The notes under the pieces: model-generated
Database searches by the model: none
The model's input: only the letters and a program-made list of their open reading frames with translations
Told to the model about the DNA's origin: nothing
Part shown: piece by piece, positions 32,020 through 41,145 of the stretch
How positions within the stretch are numbered: position 1 is the first letter of the stretch
Layout: every line of letters begins with the position of its first letter
Position numbers and translations under genes: made by a program
From: Streptomyces candidus
GTDB lineage: Bacteria; Actinomycetota; Actinomycetes; Streptomycetales; Streptomycetaceae
Reading direction: 5' to 3'
Length of the DNA: 64,000 bases
Assembly (NCBI RefSeq): GCF_014207445.1
Contig: NZ_JACHEM010000012.1
Span: 213,917-277,916, forward strand

Positions 32020-33537
32020 ATGCGCACCCCCCACCGAGGTCTGATCGCGGTACTCGCGCTCGCGCCTCTGCTCACCGGCTGTTTCGCGGCGAGCGACAGC
32101 GACAGCGACTCCGGTTCGGCTACGGGCGGTGCGAAGCGGCTGCGGGTCGCGCTCGCCGTCCCTCCCGTACAGGCACTCTCGCCGTACAGCAACGACGCCA
32201 CCGTCCTCAGCAAGCTGGCCGTCGCCGAAGGGCTGACCCGGCTCGGCAAGGACGGCAACGCGCAGGCCGCCCTCGCGACGTCCTGGAAGCAGGTCGACGC
32301 GAAGACGTGGACCTTCGAGCTGCGGAAGGCGTCGTTCCAGAACGGCGCCCAGGTGACCGCTGCGGCCGTGGTCAACACCCTGGACCACGCCGGCAAGGCG
32401 GCGGCCAGGCCCCGGGTGCTGAGCGACGTCACGCTGGACGCCAAGGCCGACGACGCCGACACCGTACGGATCACCACCAGCACGCCGGACCCCGTCCTGC
32501 CCCTGCGCCTCGCCAGCCCCGCGCTCGGCATCCTCTCCGCCGAGGCATACGCGAAGGACGGCACCGTCAGCCCGGTCGGAACGGGGACGGGCCCCTTCCG
32601 GATCACCCGGCTGACCGGCAGGACGAAGGCCACGCTCGACCGATTCGACGGGTACTGGGGCGGCAGGGCCAAGACCCCCGGCGTGGACGTGTCGTGGATC
32701 GCCGACGGCACCGCCCGCACCCACGCGCTGCGCGGCGGCGAGGTCGACGTCGCCGAGTGGATACCGACCTCGCAGGCCGGGCTCCTGCCCGAGGGCACCC
32801 GGCACGAGGTGCCCTCCGTACGGACAGACAGCCTCGTCCTGAACACCGGCGGCGGCGTCTTCGCCGACGCCGCGATGCGAGGCGCCGCACGTCAGGCGGT
32901 GGACGGATCGGTCCTCGTCGACTCCGTGTTCGGCGGATACGCCGACGCGCCCCAGGGACTGTTCGGACCGGGCGTCGGCTGGGCCGCCGGGGCCCGCGAG
33001 AAGGTCACCGGACGGGCGCGGGCCGCGACCGCCGACCAGGTGAAGGCCACGGGCAGGACGGTGCGGCTCGCGACGTACACCAACCGCGGCGAGCTGCCCG
33101 AGGTCGCGAGCGTCGTGCAGCAGCAGCTGGAGAAGGCCGGGTTCGAGGTCCGGCAGGACGTCCGCGAGTACACGCAGATGGAGAGCGACCTGCTCGCCGG
33201 GAAGTACGACGCCCTCGTCTTCTCCCGCGTCACCCTCCTCGACACCGGCGACGCCGTGTCGTACCTCGCCAGCGACTACACCAGCAAGGGCGTCTACAAC
33301 ATCGCCCGGCTCAAGGACCCCGCGGTGGACAAGGCGATCACCGCCGCCGCGCAGGAGGGCGGCACCGAGGAGCGGCGGAAGAGGATCATGGCCGCCGAGG
33401 CGGAGATCCTGCGCACCGACGCCGTGCTGCCGCTGGTGCACGAGAAGGTCGTGCAGGGCATCGGCAGGCAGGTCACCGGGGTGCTGCTCGATCCGCGGGA
33501 GCGCTCGCTGATCGACCTCGACACACGTCTGAAGTAG
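32020..33537 (+). CDS. ABC importer substrate-binding lipoprotein (SBP_bac_5)
   Basis: 505 aa. Lipoprotein signal peptide with lipobox LLTGC near 16-20, then an acidic Ser/Asp linker and a cluster-C solute-binding domain (peptide/nickel/metallophore family): KLAVAEGLTRLGKDG, AQAALATSWKQVDAKTWTF, GTGPFRITRLTGR. It would deliver ligand to the fused permease downstream (13-nt gap). The iron box upstream points to a metallophore or iron-related ligand rather than peptides; this is inference. The ATG at 32020 is chosen for the signal peptide. Confidence 0.9.
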   Translation: MRTPHRGLIAVLALAPLLTGCFAASDSDSDSGSATGGAKRLRVALAVPPVQALSPYSNDATVLSKLAVAEGLTRLGKDGNAQAALATSWKQVDAKTWTFELRKASFQNGAQVTAAAVVNTLDHAGKAAARPRVLSDVTLDAKADDADTVRITTSTPDPVLPLRLASPALGILSAEAYAKDGTVSPVGTGTGPFRITRLTGRTKATLDRFDGYWGGRAKTPGVDVSWIADGTARTHALRGGEVDVAEWIPTSQAGLLPEGTRHEVPSVRTDSLVLNTGGGVFADAAMRGAARQAVDGSVLVDSVFGGYADAPQGLFGPGVGWAAGAREKVTGRARAATADQVKATGRTVRLATYTNRGELPEVASVVQQQLEKAGFEVRQDVREYTQMESDLLAGKYDALVFSRVTLLDTGDAVSYLASDYTSKGVYNIARLKDPAVDKAITAAAQEGGTEERRKRIMAAEAEILRTDAVLPLVHEKVVQGIGRQVTGVLLDPRERSLIDLDTRLK

Positions 33538-33550
33538 CGGACAACGGGAA

Positions 33551-35398
33551 ATGAGGGTCGACGTCTCCACCTCGCGGGCCGCCACGCGGGACGCCGCCGC
33601 GACCGTCCCGTCACCCGCCCGCCGTCGCGCGTCCGCGTGGCGCGCCGGGATCGGAACCGGTGCCGCGGCCCTGGCCGGACGGGTGGCGGCAGGGGCCGCG
33701 CTGCTGGTCACGGTCGCGCTGCTGCCCTGGCTCTCGCGCAGCGATCCCGCGCTGACCGTCCTGCGCACCCGTTCCGCCGAGCAGAACCCGACCCCCGGGG
33801 CGCTCGCGGCCGTACGGGATGAACTCGGCCTCGACGACGGCCCCTTCACGCTCCTCGGACGGTGGCTCGGCGGGCTGCTGCGCGGGGATGCGGGGACCTC
33901 CTGGGTGTCCGGGGAGCCGGTGCTGCCCGACCTGGTGCCGGCGCTCGGGGTCTCGCTCACGCTGGTGGCCGGGGCGCTGGTGGTGACCGTCGTGGTCGCC
34001 GCACTCGTGAGCGCGCGTACGGTCTTCCTCGGCTCGCATCGGCGTCTGCACCGCGCACGGGCGGGGACCGGCGCGGCCGTGCTCGCCGCGCTGCCGAAGT
34101 TCCTGCTGGCGTCCGTGCTCGCCACGGTGTTCGGGGTGTGGCTCGGCTGGTTCCCGACGAGCGGCTGGGTGGGGCCCGCGTCGATGGTGCTGCCCGCGCT
34201 GGCGCTCGGGGTGCCGTCCGGCGCCATGATCGGCGGGCTGCTGGACCAGGCCCTGCCCGCCGCCTTCCACGAGCCGTGGGCGCGCACCTGGTACGCCGTC
34301 GGCTTTCCGCCGGGCCACGCCGTACGGCACGCGCTGCGCCGTACCGTGCCCGGTGTGCTGCCCCAGCTCCTGCCCACGGTCGTCGCCCTCGTCGGCGGGG
34401 CAGTCTCCGTGGAGATGATCTTCAACGTGCCGGGGGTGGGCAGGCTGGTGCTTGGCGCCGCCCTCGCCCAGGACCTGCCGGTGCTCCAGGCGGGAACGCT
34501 GACGCTCGTTCTGCTGGGCGGCGCCGCCGGACTCGGCCTGCGGTCCCTGCGTCGGCGGATGCTGGGGCCCGCGCTGCGCGAAGGGGCGCTGCCCACCCTG
34601 CACCGCCCGCCGATGCCCGTGCCGGGGGCGCTGCGGTACGTCGCCGCGGCGTGCGCCCTCGCCCTGGTGACGTTGTGCGTGGCGGGGCTGCTGCGCGATC
34701 CGCTGCACGTGGACACGGCGGCCCGGCTGCTCCCGCCGTCCACGGCACACCCGTTGGGGACGGACTCGCTGGGTCGCGACCTGCTGGCCAGGCTCGGACA
34801 CGGGGCGCTGCGCACGACGGGCGTCGCCCTGGCGGTGACCGCCGTCAGCGTGCTGGTGGGCGTGTTGCTCGGCATGGTGCCGAAGGTGAGCGCCGGGCTG
34901 ACGGAGGTCGTCTCGACGCTGCCCGCCGTACTGGCGGGGCTGCTGGTCACCGGGCTCACCGGGCCGTCCGTGCTGGGGGCGGCGCTCGCGGTGTGCGTGG
35001 TGGGCTGGAGTCCGTACGCCGCCCAGACCTCGGCGCTCCTCCAGCAGGAACGGGCCGCCGGGCACGTCACGGCGTCGGTCGCGCTCGGGGGCGGTCGCGT
35101 GCACGTGCTGCGCCGCCATCTGCTGCCCTCGCTCGTGCCGCCGGTGCTGCGCAACGCGCTGTTGCGACTGCCGACGGCCGTGCTGGTGCTGGCGTCCCTG
35201 GGCTTCCTGGGGCTGGGCGCGCAGGCGCCCTCGCCGGAGTGGGGACGCCTGCTGTCGGAGAACCAGGCTTACGTGGAGCTGGCGCCGTGGACGGTGTTGG
35301 GGCCGGCGGCGGCGCTGGTGGTATTGGCGGTGCTGGCGGTTGCGGGCGCCGGGATTGTCCAGGGAGGGGTTCGGGGGCGGGGGCGTTCGGGGCGGTAG
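33551..35398 (+). CDS. Fused ABC importer permease (DppB-DppC-like)
   Basis: 615 aa. Two binding-protein-dependent permease domains in one chain. The first (about 40-330) ends with the EAA-like MIFNVPGVGRLVLGAAL region. The second (about 355-610) begins with the DppC hallmark HPLGTDSLGRDLLARLG and has HLLPSLVPPVLRNAL. Each has about six membrane helices. The genes are normally separate. No ATP-binding subunit follows, so an ATPase encoded elsewhere must power it. Operon with the substrate-binding lipoprotein, probably iron-regulated. Confidence 0.9.
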   Translation: MRVDVSTSRAATRDAAATVPSPARRRASAWRAGIGTGAAALAGRVAAGAALLVTVALLPWLSRSDPALTVLRTRSAEQNPTPGALAAVRDELGLDDGPFTLLGRWLGGLLRGDAGTSWVSGEPVLPDLVPALGVSLTLVAGALVVTVVVAALVSARTVFLGSHRRLHRARAGTGAAVLAALPKFLLASVLATVFGVWLGWFPTSGWVGPASMVLPALALGVPSGAMIGGLLDQALPAAFHEPWARTWYAVGFPPGHAVRHALRRTVPGVLPQLLPTVVALVGGAVSVEMIFNVPGVGRLVLGAALAQDLPVLQAGTLTLVLLGGAAGLGLRSLRRRMLGPALREGALPTLHRPPMPVPGALRYVAAACALALVTLCVAGLLRDPLHVDTAARLLPPSTAHPLGTDSLGRDLLARLGHGALRTTGVALAVTAVSVLVGVLLGMVPKVSAGLTEVVSTLPAVLAGLLVTGLTGPSVLGAALAVCVVGWSPYAAQTSALLQQERAAGHVTASVALGGGRVHVLRRHLLPSLVPPVLRNALLRLPTAVLVLASLGFLGLGAQAPSPEWGRLLSENQAYVELAPWTVLGPAAALVVLAVLAVAGAGIVQGGVRGRGRSGR

Positions 35399-35447
35399 GG
35401 GGCGCAGGAGTGGCGGGGCGTACGGCGGAGGGCGGGGCGTAGGGCGG

Positions 35448-35465
35448 GGAGGTGCATGCACCTCC
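35448..35465. terminator. Perfect palindrome GGAGGTGCATGCACCTCC
   Basis: An 18-bp perfect palindrome 50 nt after the permease stop; may act in termination or as a protein site. Confidence 0.45.
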
Positions 35466-35493
35466 GGTGAGGGCCGCCCCTTGCCCACCCGTG

Positions 35494-35527
35494 CCGCCCC
35501 TTGGGCGGCCCTCCGCCCAAGGGGCGG
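35494..35527. terminator. 15-bp hairpin between convergent genes
   Basis: CCGCCCCTTGGGCGG, loop CCCT, and its perfect complement. Probable bidirectional terminator for the permease (+) and pectin lyase (-) genes. Confidence 0.7.
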
Positions 35528-35612
35528 GGGCGGGAGGGGAAAGCGTGCCCCTCTGCCCAAGAGGCGGGGGCGGAACCCCGGCCCTTGGTCCGAGGGGCGG
35601 GTCGTGCGGGGG

Positions 35613-37718
35613 TCAGGAGGGGGTGGGAGTCCAGTTGTTGAGCCAGGTCCTGGCGGTCTGGGCGGCGGCTTGGGCGTCCGACAGGTGGGGGCGGTCCGCG
35701 GTGGCGGGGCCCGCGCCGGGGCCCGTGTTCGCGTACTCGGCGAAACGGTCCTTCTTCCAGGAGAAGCCGCTCATGTCCGTCCACGGGGCCGGCTTGATCG
35801 CGTCGCTGAGCCTGGTGTTGCGGATGGTGGCCTGCGGGCGGAGGGCGGCGTCGCCGCCGGCGTGCCAGGGGCGGCCGAGGTGGAAGCTGCGGGGCGCGAC
35901 GTCGCCGTTGATCGCGGAGTGGGTGATGAGGAAGCCGTTGCGGTTCGCGGCAGTGCTCGGGGCGGTGACGTAGCCCGCGGAGGTGCCGTTCCAGCGCTTC
36001 TTGACGGTGATGACCGAGTGGGTGATCACGGCCGTGGCCCGGCCGAAGACGAAGTCGACGTTGCCGGTGATGTACGAGTTGCTGACGTGGACGCGGCCCA
36101 GTTTGTCCTTGCCCGCGGTGTCGAGGAGGAGCGTGTCCTGGTCGCCCTCGGCGATGATCCCGTCGAGGACGATCCGGTCGGCGGCGGTGCGCAGGGCGAC
36201 GGCCTGCTGGTTCGGGACGTGCTGGTTGCGGGCCTCGTCGAAATCGTTGGAGACGGTGAGGTTGCGCAGTTGGGAGTCGTCGGACTCGACGGCGACGGTG
36301 GCGCTGCCCCCGGTGCCGTACGGGCCGGAACCGTCCGGCTTGGGCGTGCCCGCGGCGTTGTTGTAGACGATCACCGTGTCCTTGCGGCTGCTGCCGGTAC
36401 CCCGCAGGGTGACGTGCGGCTTGTTCGCGGGGATCTTCACCAGCTCGCGGTACGTGCCGGGCTTGACGGCGATCTCCACGCGGGACGTGTTGTTCACGGG
36501 GACCGCGTCGACGGCCTTCTGCACGGTGGAGAACTGGCCGGAGCCGTCCTTGGCGACGGTGAGCGTGCGGGTGGCGGCGAGGGGAGCGGCCGGGGCGGGA
36601 CCGGTCGTACCCGTCCAGGCGCGCGGTCCCGTACCGGACTTGAGGAGGGCGGGGACTGCGGAGGCGCTGTCCAGGGTGTACGCGTAGAACTTGCGGGGGT
36701 CGAAGGCGGGGGCGCTGCCGCCGCTCTCGTTGCGGCCGGTGGTCCGCGCGAAGGCGTTGCCACGCTGGGTGACGGTGGCCGTGGCGTCGCGGGTGACGGG
36801 GTTGTGCACGCCCTCGAAGTAGGAGTTCTCCAGGACCATGTTCGTCCTGCCGCGCGCGTAGTTGCCGTACGCGGAGGTGATGGGGGTGCCCGGGAGGTCC
36901 TGGAGGAAGTTGTTGTAGAGGTGCGCGCGGGCGACGTTGTCCGTGGAGGGGTTGCGCTGTCCGGTCTCGCGGAACCAGTTGTGGTGAATGGTGAGCTGGG
37001 CGGTGGCGTTGGGGGTCCAGCCGATACCGAAGGTCTTGTTGTTGTCGCTCAGCCTGTTCCAGGACACCGTGATGTACGTGCTGTCCTTGCGCAGGTCGAT
37101 CAGCCCGTCCGCCATGCGGCGCAGATCGTTGTGGTCGATCCAGACGTGGTGGGCGCCGTCCACCTGGACGGCGTCGAAGTCCCGGTCCTTCTCGTTCCAG
37201 GTGCCCCGGTAGGAGTCCCGGATCGTGAGGTTCCGGATGATGACGTTGTGGACGCCCTTCCCCAGGAAGAAGCCACCGCCGACGAGGTGACCGGAGGTTC
37301 CCGCGCCCACGATCGTCTTGTCCGAGGCGACCTTGATCTCCTTGCCGACCGGGTTCACCCGGATCGTTGCCGCGACGACGATGACGTACGGCTCGGGGGC
37401 GGTCGCGTACCGCTCCAGCTCGGCGAGGGTGCGGACGGTCACGGTCCTGCCGTCGCGGCCGCCGTACGTGCCGTTCTGGCCGAGGGCGTCGACGGAGGCG
37501 AAGCCGTCGGCGGAGGCCCTGGCCCAGGCGGTGTTCGCGGCGGGCGCCTTGGGCGCGGGGGCGTCGGCGGCGGAGGCGTGCGGCCGGGCGGTCTCGCCGA
37601 AGAGGCCGAAGGCGCCTCCGTACGTCATGGCCCCCGCAGCGGCCAGGGCGAGGGGGACGCCCACGACCAGGGCCGTCCTGCGGCGGCGGTGCCGGGGCTT
37701 GCTTCTGTACTCGGTCAT
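35613..37718 (-). CDS. Secreted pectate lyase-pectinesterase fusion
   Basis: 701 aa. An N-terminal signal sequence with twin-Arg-like basic stretch and hydrophobic helix (about 13-35). Pectate lyase family 1 beta-helix (about 65-395): FDAVQVDGAHHVWIDHNDL, DLRKDSTYITVSWN, HHNWF. Pectinesterase (CE8) beta-helix (about 410-700): DGSGQFSTVQKAVDAVP, GNVDFVFGRA with catalytic Asp, HLGRPWH. It should demethylate pectin and cleave the resulting pectate in one extracellular protein. ATG at 37718. Stand-alone gene; plant-matter degradation. Confidence 0.93.
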   Translation of the reverse strand: MTEYRSKPRHRRRRTALVVGVPLALAAAGAMTYGGAFGLFGETARPHASAADAPAPKAPAANTAWARASADGFASVDALGQNGTYGGRDGRTVTVRTLAELERYATAPEPYVIVVAATIRVNPVGKEIKVASDKTIVGAGTSGHLVGGGFFLGKGVHNVIIRNLTIRDSYRGTWNEKDRDFDAVQVDGAHHVWIDHNDLRRMADGLIDLRKDSTYITVSWNRLSDNNKTFGIGWTPNATAQLTIHHNWFRETGQRNPSTDNVARAHLYNNFLQDLPGTPITSAYGNYARGRTNMVLENSYFEGVHNPVTRDATATVTQRGNAFARTTGRNESGGSAPAFDPRKFYAYTLDSASAVPALLKSGTGPRAWTGTTGPAPAAPLAATRTLTVAKDGSGQFSTVQKAVDAVPVNNTSRVEIAVKPGTYRELVKIPANKPHVTLRGTGSSRKDTVIVYNNAAGTPKPDGSGPYGTGGSATVAVESDDSQLRNLTVSNDFDEARNQHVPNQQAVALRTAADRIVLDGIIAEGDQDTLLLDTAGKDKLGRVHVSNSYITGNVDFVFGRATAVITHSVITVKKRWNGTSAGYVTAPSTAANRNGFLITHSAINGDVAPRSFHLGRPWHAGGDAALRPQATIRNTRLSDAIKPAPWTDMSGFSWKKDRFAEYANTGPGAGPATADRPHLSDAQAAAQTARTWLNNWTPTPS

Positions 37719-37845
37719 GGGGGTCCGTTCCGGCTGGGGATGGGGAGCGGGGACGGTCCTGTTCCGGTGGATCCGGCGTCCCGGTCCCTCTGTTGCCGCC
37801 GGGGGGAGAAAAGGTTGCCCGTACCGCCTGCGTAACCTGCGGCAC

Positions 37846-38376
37846 ATGGAAACCTCGATGCGCGAACTGGACGCCGACGAACGGGAACTGGTGGCCTACG
37901 CCCGGCAGATCGTCGACTCGAACGGAGACGGCGAGGCCGGTCTCCACACCATGGGGGCCGCCGTGCGCGGGGCCGACGGGCGGATGTACGGCGGCATCAA
38001 CGTCTACCACTACACCGGCGGCCCCTGCGCCGAGCTGGTCGCCCTGGGCCACGCGCGGGCGTCGGGGGCACGCGAACTGGTGACGATCGTCGCGGTCGGC
38101 GACGGCGGCCGCGGCCCGGTGGGACCGTGCGGACGCGACCGGCAGGTACTGCTCGACCTCCACCCCGGGATCCGCGTCGTCCTGCCGACGACGAAGGGCG
38201 TACGGAGCGTCCGCGTCGAGGAGTTGCTGCCGCACGGCGCGCGGTGGACACCGGAGGACGGGACGGGCGCGGTGCTGGACCCTGAGGACGGGGCGGGCGC
38301 GGTGCTGGACCCTGAGGACGGGGCGGGCGCGGTGCTGGACCTTGAGGCCGGGACGGGCCGGAGGGGCGGGGAATGA
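37846..38376 (+). CDS. Cytidine-deaminase-like protein with C-terminal 10-aa repeats
   Basis: 176 aa. Cytidine/blasticidin-S deaminase fold: GGPCAELVALGHA with zinc-ligand Cys61 and catalytic Glu63, then GPCGRDRQVLLDLHPGI with Cys95. The expected second Cys of PC-x2-C is Asp98 here, so zinc binding may be altered. Residues 136-165 are three copies of the decapeptide PEDG[TA]GAVLD. The ATG at 37846 is chosen because the fold starts there. Its TGA overlaps the ATG of the rhodanese gene. Confidence 0.82.
   Translation: METSMRELDADERELVAYARQIVDSNGDGEAGLHTMGAAVRGADGRMYGGINVYHYTGGPCAELVALGHARASGARELVTIVAVGDGGRGPVGPCGRDRQVLLDLHPGIRVVLPTTKGVRSVRVEELLPHGARWTPEDGTGAVLDPEDGAGAVLDPEDGAGAVLDLEAGTGRRGGE
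38251..38340 (+). repeat. 30-bp in-frame tandem repeat (3 copies)
   Basis: Encodes the decapeptide repeats at the end of the deaminase-like protein. Copies 2 and 3 are identical at protein level. Confidence 0.85.
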
Positions 38377-39329
38377 ACCCGGGTGCGGACGCGGGCGCGG
38401 ATGCCGGTACCGGAGTGAGGGCCGGGGCGGGGGTCGCGGGGGCCGAGAACGATCTGATGGACGGGACCGGGGCTGGGCTGCCGGGGCCGCTGGTCGGGGT
38501 GGAGTGGCTGGCGGAACGCCTCGGGGCCCCGGGGCTCGTGGTGCTGGACGCGTCCGTGGGGAGGCACCGGCTGAAGGGCCCGTGGATACCCGAAGCGCGG
38601 GTCTTCGACATCGACGGGGAGATGTCGCAGCAGGGAGAGGCCCACCCACCGCACACCATGCTCGCGGCCGGGCAGTTCGCGGCCCGCGTACGAGCTCTGG
38701 GGATGGACAGCGGCGACCGTGTCGTCGTCTACGACGCCGCGGGGATCTACTCCAGCGCTCGTGCGTGGTGGATGCTGCGGGCGATGGGCTTCGAAGAGGT
38801 CGCCGTTCTGAACGGGGGTCTGCCCGCGTGGCGTGCCGCGGGGCTGCCGGTGAAGGACTCCTACCGTCAAGGGCCCTTCCCGGACGGGAACTTCGCGGCC
38901 CAGCGGACGCCCGGGGCGTTCGTCGGGGGCGACGAGGTGCGGGAGGCGCTCGACGACCCGGAGACGGTCGTACTGGATGCGCGCAGCAGGGGCCGGTTCG
39001 ACGGCACGGAACCGGAGCCCCGGGCCGGGGTGCGCGGCGGGCACATGCCGGGCTCGGTGAACCTGCCTTTCGCGCACCTGCAGGACGCGGCGGGCCGGAT
39101 GCGGAGCGCATCGGAACTACGGGACATGTTCGCGCAGGTCGCGGGCGGCACGGAGAGGCTGGTGGTCAGCTGCGGGTCCGGCGTGACGGCCTGCGTGCTG
39201 GCACTCGGGGCGCGGCTGGCGGGGTACGGGGGTGCGGTGGCCGTGTACGACGGGTCGTGGAGCGAGTGGGGCGCGGAGGGGTCGGGACGCGGGGTTGCGG
39301 GGGCGGGGGCGGCGGACCTGCGGGATTGA
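38373..39329 (+). CDS. Sulfurtransferase (tandem rhodanese, thiosulfate/mercaptopyruvate type)
   Basis: 318 aa. A Gly/Ala-rich extension (about 1-40), an inactive N-terminal rhodanese domain (VVLDASVGRH, VVVYDAAGIYSSARAWWML, GGLPAW), and a catalytic C-terminal domain (VVLDARSRGRF, GGHMPGSVNLPF) with active-site Cys in VSCGSGVTACV. It transfers sulfane sulfur to cyanide or other acceptors. ATG overlaps the deaminase stop. Confidence 0.92.
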   Translation: MNPGADAGADAGTGVRAGAGVAGAENDLMDGTGAGLPGPLVGVEWLAERLGAPGLVVLDASVGRHRLKGPWIPEARVFDIDGEMSQQGEAHPPHTMLAAGQFAARVRALGMDSGDRVVVYDAAGIYSSARAWWMLRAMGFEEVAVLNGGLPAWRAAGLPVKDSYRQGPFPDGNFAAQRTPGAFVGGDEVREALDDPETVVLDARSRGRFDGTEPEPRAGVRGGHMPGSVNLPFAHLQDAAGRMRSASELRDMFAQVAGGTERLVVSCGSGVTACVLALGARLAGYGGAVAVYDGSWSEWGAEGSGRGVAGAGAADLRD

Positions 39330-39367
39330 GGCGGGGGCGGGCCGGATCGTGCCGGGCGTGTGACGCG

Positions 39368-39446
39368 AGGGAGAGGCCGGACATGGTGCGGCGGGGAGAG
39401 GCCGGGCATGGTGCGGCGGGGAGAGGCCGGGCATGGTGCGGCGGGG
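39368..39446. repeat. Tandem repeat, unit about 28 nt, ~3 copies
   Basis: Unit ATGGTGCGGCGGGGAGAGGC plus CGGGC/GGAC, nearly exact. Noncoding. The rest of 39330-39586 shows no gene. Confidence 0.8.
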
Positions 39447-39586
39447 AGCCCGGGAACCCTGAGGCGGGGACGCGGGGCCCAGGACACAGAGCCACGCGTC
39501 GGGGGCCGCGAACGCCGAGCCGCGGAGGACCGGGGGACACGGGCCGCCGGAAACCGGGCCGCGGGAGGGGGCCCGGAAAAACGGGC

Positions 39587-39625
39587 GTGCGCCGATTCGG
39601 GCGGGGGTCGCTCGAATCGGCGCAC
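39587..39625. terminator. 13-bp hairpin between convergent genes
   Basis: GTGCGCCGATTCG and its perfect complement around a 13-nt G-rich loop, between the rhodanese (+) and DUF2382 (-) genes. Confidence 0.65.
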
Positions 39626-39817
39626 GGTGCGCGGCCGCGGGGCGCAGGGTGTCACCCGCTCGCGGATCGCCTCTCGCCGTTCCGCCCGACGTCACCGTCC
39701 CGCGCCATGACCTCTCCGTCTCGCGCGACGTCGGCGCCCCGGAGGGCGTCGGCGTCCCGTGTCGCTTCGGTGGCAGGGGGGCGGTGGCCGGCGGGGTCAG
39801 CGCATGCGGTCGGTCGG

Positions 39818-40813
39818 TCAGCGCATGCGGGGGTCGTCGCGGTAGCCCTCGCGGGTGTTCGCGTGCTTGGCGTGGATCCCGTCGTCGAACTCGATCTCCT
39901 CCTTGCGGACCTGCCCGGAGACCTCCTGCTGCTCGGTGACCTTGTAGACCTCCAGGCGGACGCGTTCCACCGGGACGGTCTCCTTGCGCATCACCGCCCG
40001 CTCCTCGTGGAGGATGACCTCGACCTTCTCCTCGCCGATGTCGGCGTGGGTGCGGCCCATGCGGCGTTCCTCCTCGGTGATCGGGACCCGGGTGACGCGC
40101 ACCTCCTCGTGGCTGACCTCGACGGACTTCGTGACGTCCTCGGTCACCACCCGCTTGCGGAGCTCGGCGCGACCGCTCTCGTGCTCCTCGGTCGCGATGT
40201 CCAGCCGCTCCTCGGAGAGCAGGATCTCCTCCATCTGTTCCTTGCCCCCGGCGGCATGACGGCCACGGCCCAGGTCCGGGTCGCCGCTGCGGGTCGGCGC
40301 GCCCGCGCCGGCCATCTCACGGGCGGAGGTGCCCGTTCCGGCGAACGAGCGGGCGGAGATGTCGGAGTGGCCGGAGTCGGACCGCGTACGGCCGGACGCC
40401 GCCATGCCCGTACCGGCGGCTCCCGCCGCGTGCCGGCCCGTGGAGGTGAAGCCGTTCGACGCGGCACGGCCGTGGTCGCCGGGGCCGGTCAGGCCGTAGT
40501 GCCGGTAGAGGGTGCCCTCTTCGGAGCGGTCGAGGTGGCCGTCGACGTCGATGCGCGGCGCGTCCTTGATCAGGTCCTTGCTGTGCGGGACCCGCAGTCC
40601 GTTGTCGGTGCGGGTGGCGCCGGCCAGCGGGACGAAGGTCTCCTTCGTCCCGAACAGGCCGGTCCGTACCGTGACCCACTCCGGGTCTCCGGTGGAGTCG
40701 TCGCGGTAGACCTTCTGGACGGCTCCGACCTTGTTGCCCTCGGCGTCGACGACATTGGCGCCGTCCAGGTCCTCGGGGGTGAACGTGCTCAGGTGGGGGT
40801 GGGGAGAGGTCAT
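39818..40813 (-). CDS. PRC-barrel / DUF2382 stress-type protein
   Basis: 331 aa. An N-terminal PRC barrel (about 10-95: ANVVDAEGNKVGAVQKVY, PEWVTVRTGLFG), a Gly/Ala/Ser-rich linker with repeated SGR/AGTG runs (about 115-190), and a C-terminal DUF2382 (YsnF/AvaK) domain (about 200-310: LLSEERLDI, VVTEDVTKSVEV, EEKVEVILHEERAVM). Cytoplasmic; members are general-stress induced, biochemical role unknown. ATG at 40813. Confidence 0.88.
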   Translation of the reverse strand: MTSPHPHLSTFTPEDLDGANVVDAEGNKVGAVQKVYRDDSTGDPEWVTVRTGLFGTKETFVPLAGATRTDNGLRVPHSKDLIKDAPRIDVDGHLDRSEEGTLYRHYGLTGPGDHGRAASNGFTSTGRHAAGAAGTGMAASGRTRSDSGHSDISARSFAGTGTSAREMAGAGAPTRSGDPDLGRGRHAAGGKEQMEEILLSEERLDIATEEHESGRAELRKRVVTEDVTKSVEVSHEEVRVTRVPITEEERRMGRTHADIGEEKVEVILHEERAVMRKETVPVERVRLEVYKVTEQQEVSGQVRKEEIEFDDGIHAKHANTREGYRDDPRMR

Positions 40814-41145
40814 GGGGGTCTCGTCTCCTTCCGTTTTGCGCAGCACCGATCGAATGCGGCGCTTTGCGCATGTCTCCAGTGCGCGCGCCCGCCGCACGGC
40901 CCGCGACCGCAGTGATCGTTCTGTCGCGTCCCCCGGGGCCCGCATCCGTCGCGTACACGGCCTGTAGCAGGCGGAATACAGTCGGAAGGGTAGATTCCGC
41001 CTGCCTACCCCGATCGGGTGAACCCGCCAGGGGGCGCGGTCTTGCCCCATACCGTCACCAGCAGTCACCGTGCCGTCCGCACGCTGTCACGTACCGCCTC
41101 GACGGGCCACACTGGTACGCACCTTGAGACCGTGTGGGGGGCGAC

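Noticed and set aside
31933..35154. A 1073-aa minus-strand frame opposite the ABC importer
   Set aside because: High-GC antisense shadow; the plus-strand genes have clear motifs, signal peptide and spacing.
35269..39111. A 1280-aa minus-strand frame
   Set aside because: Spans several real genes in another frame; composition is Arg/Pro/His noise.
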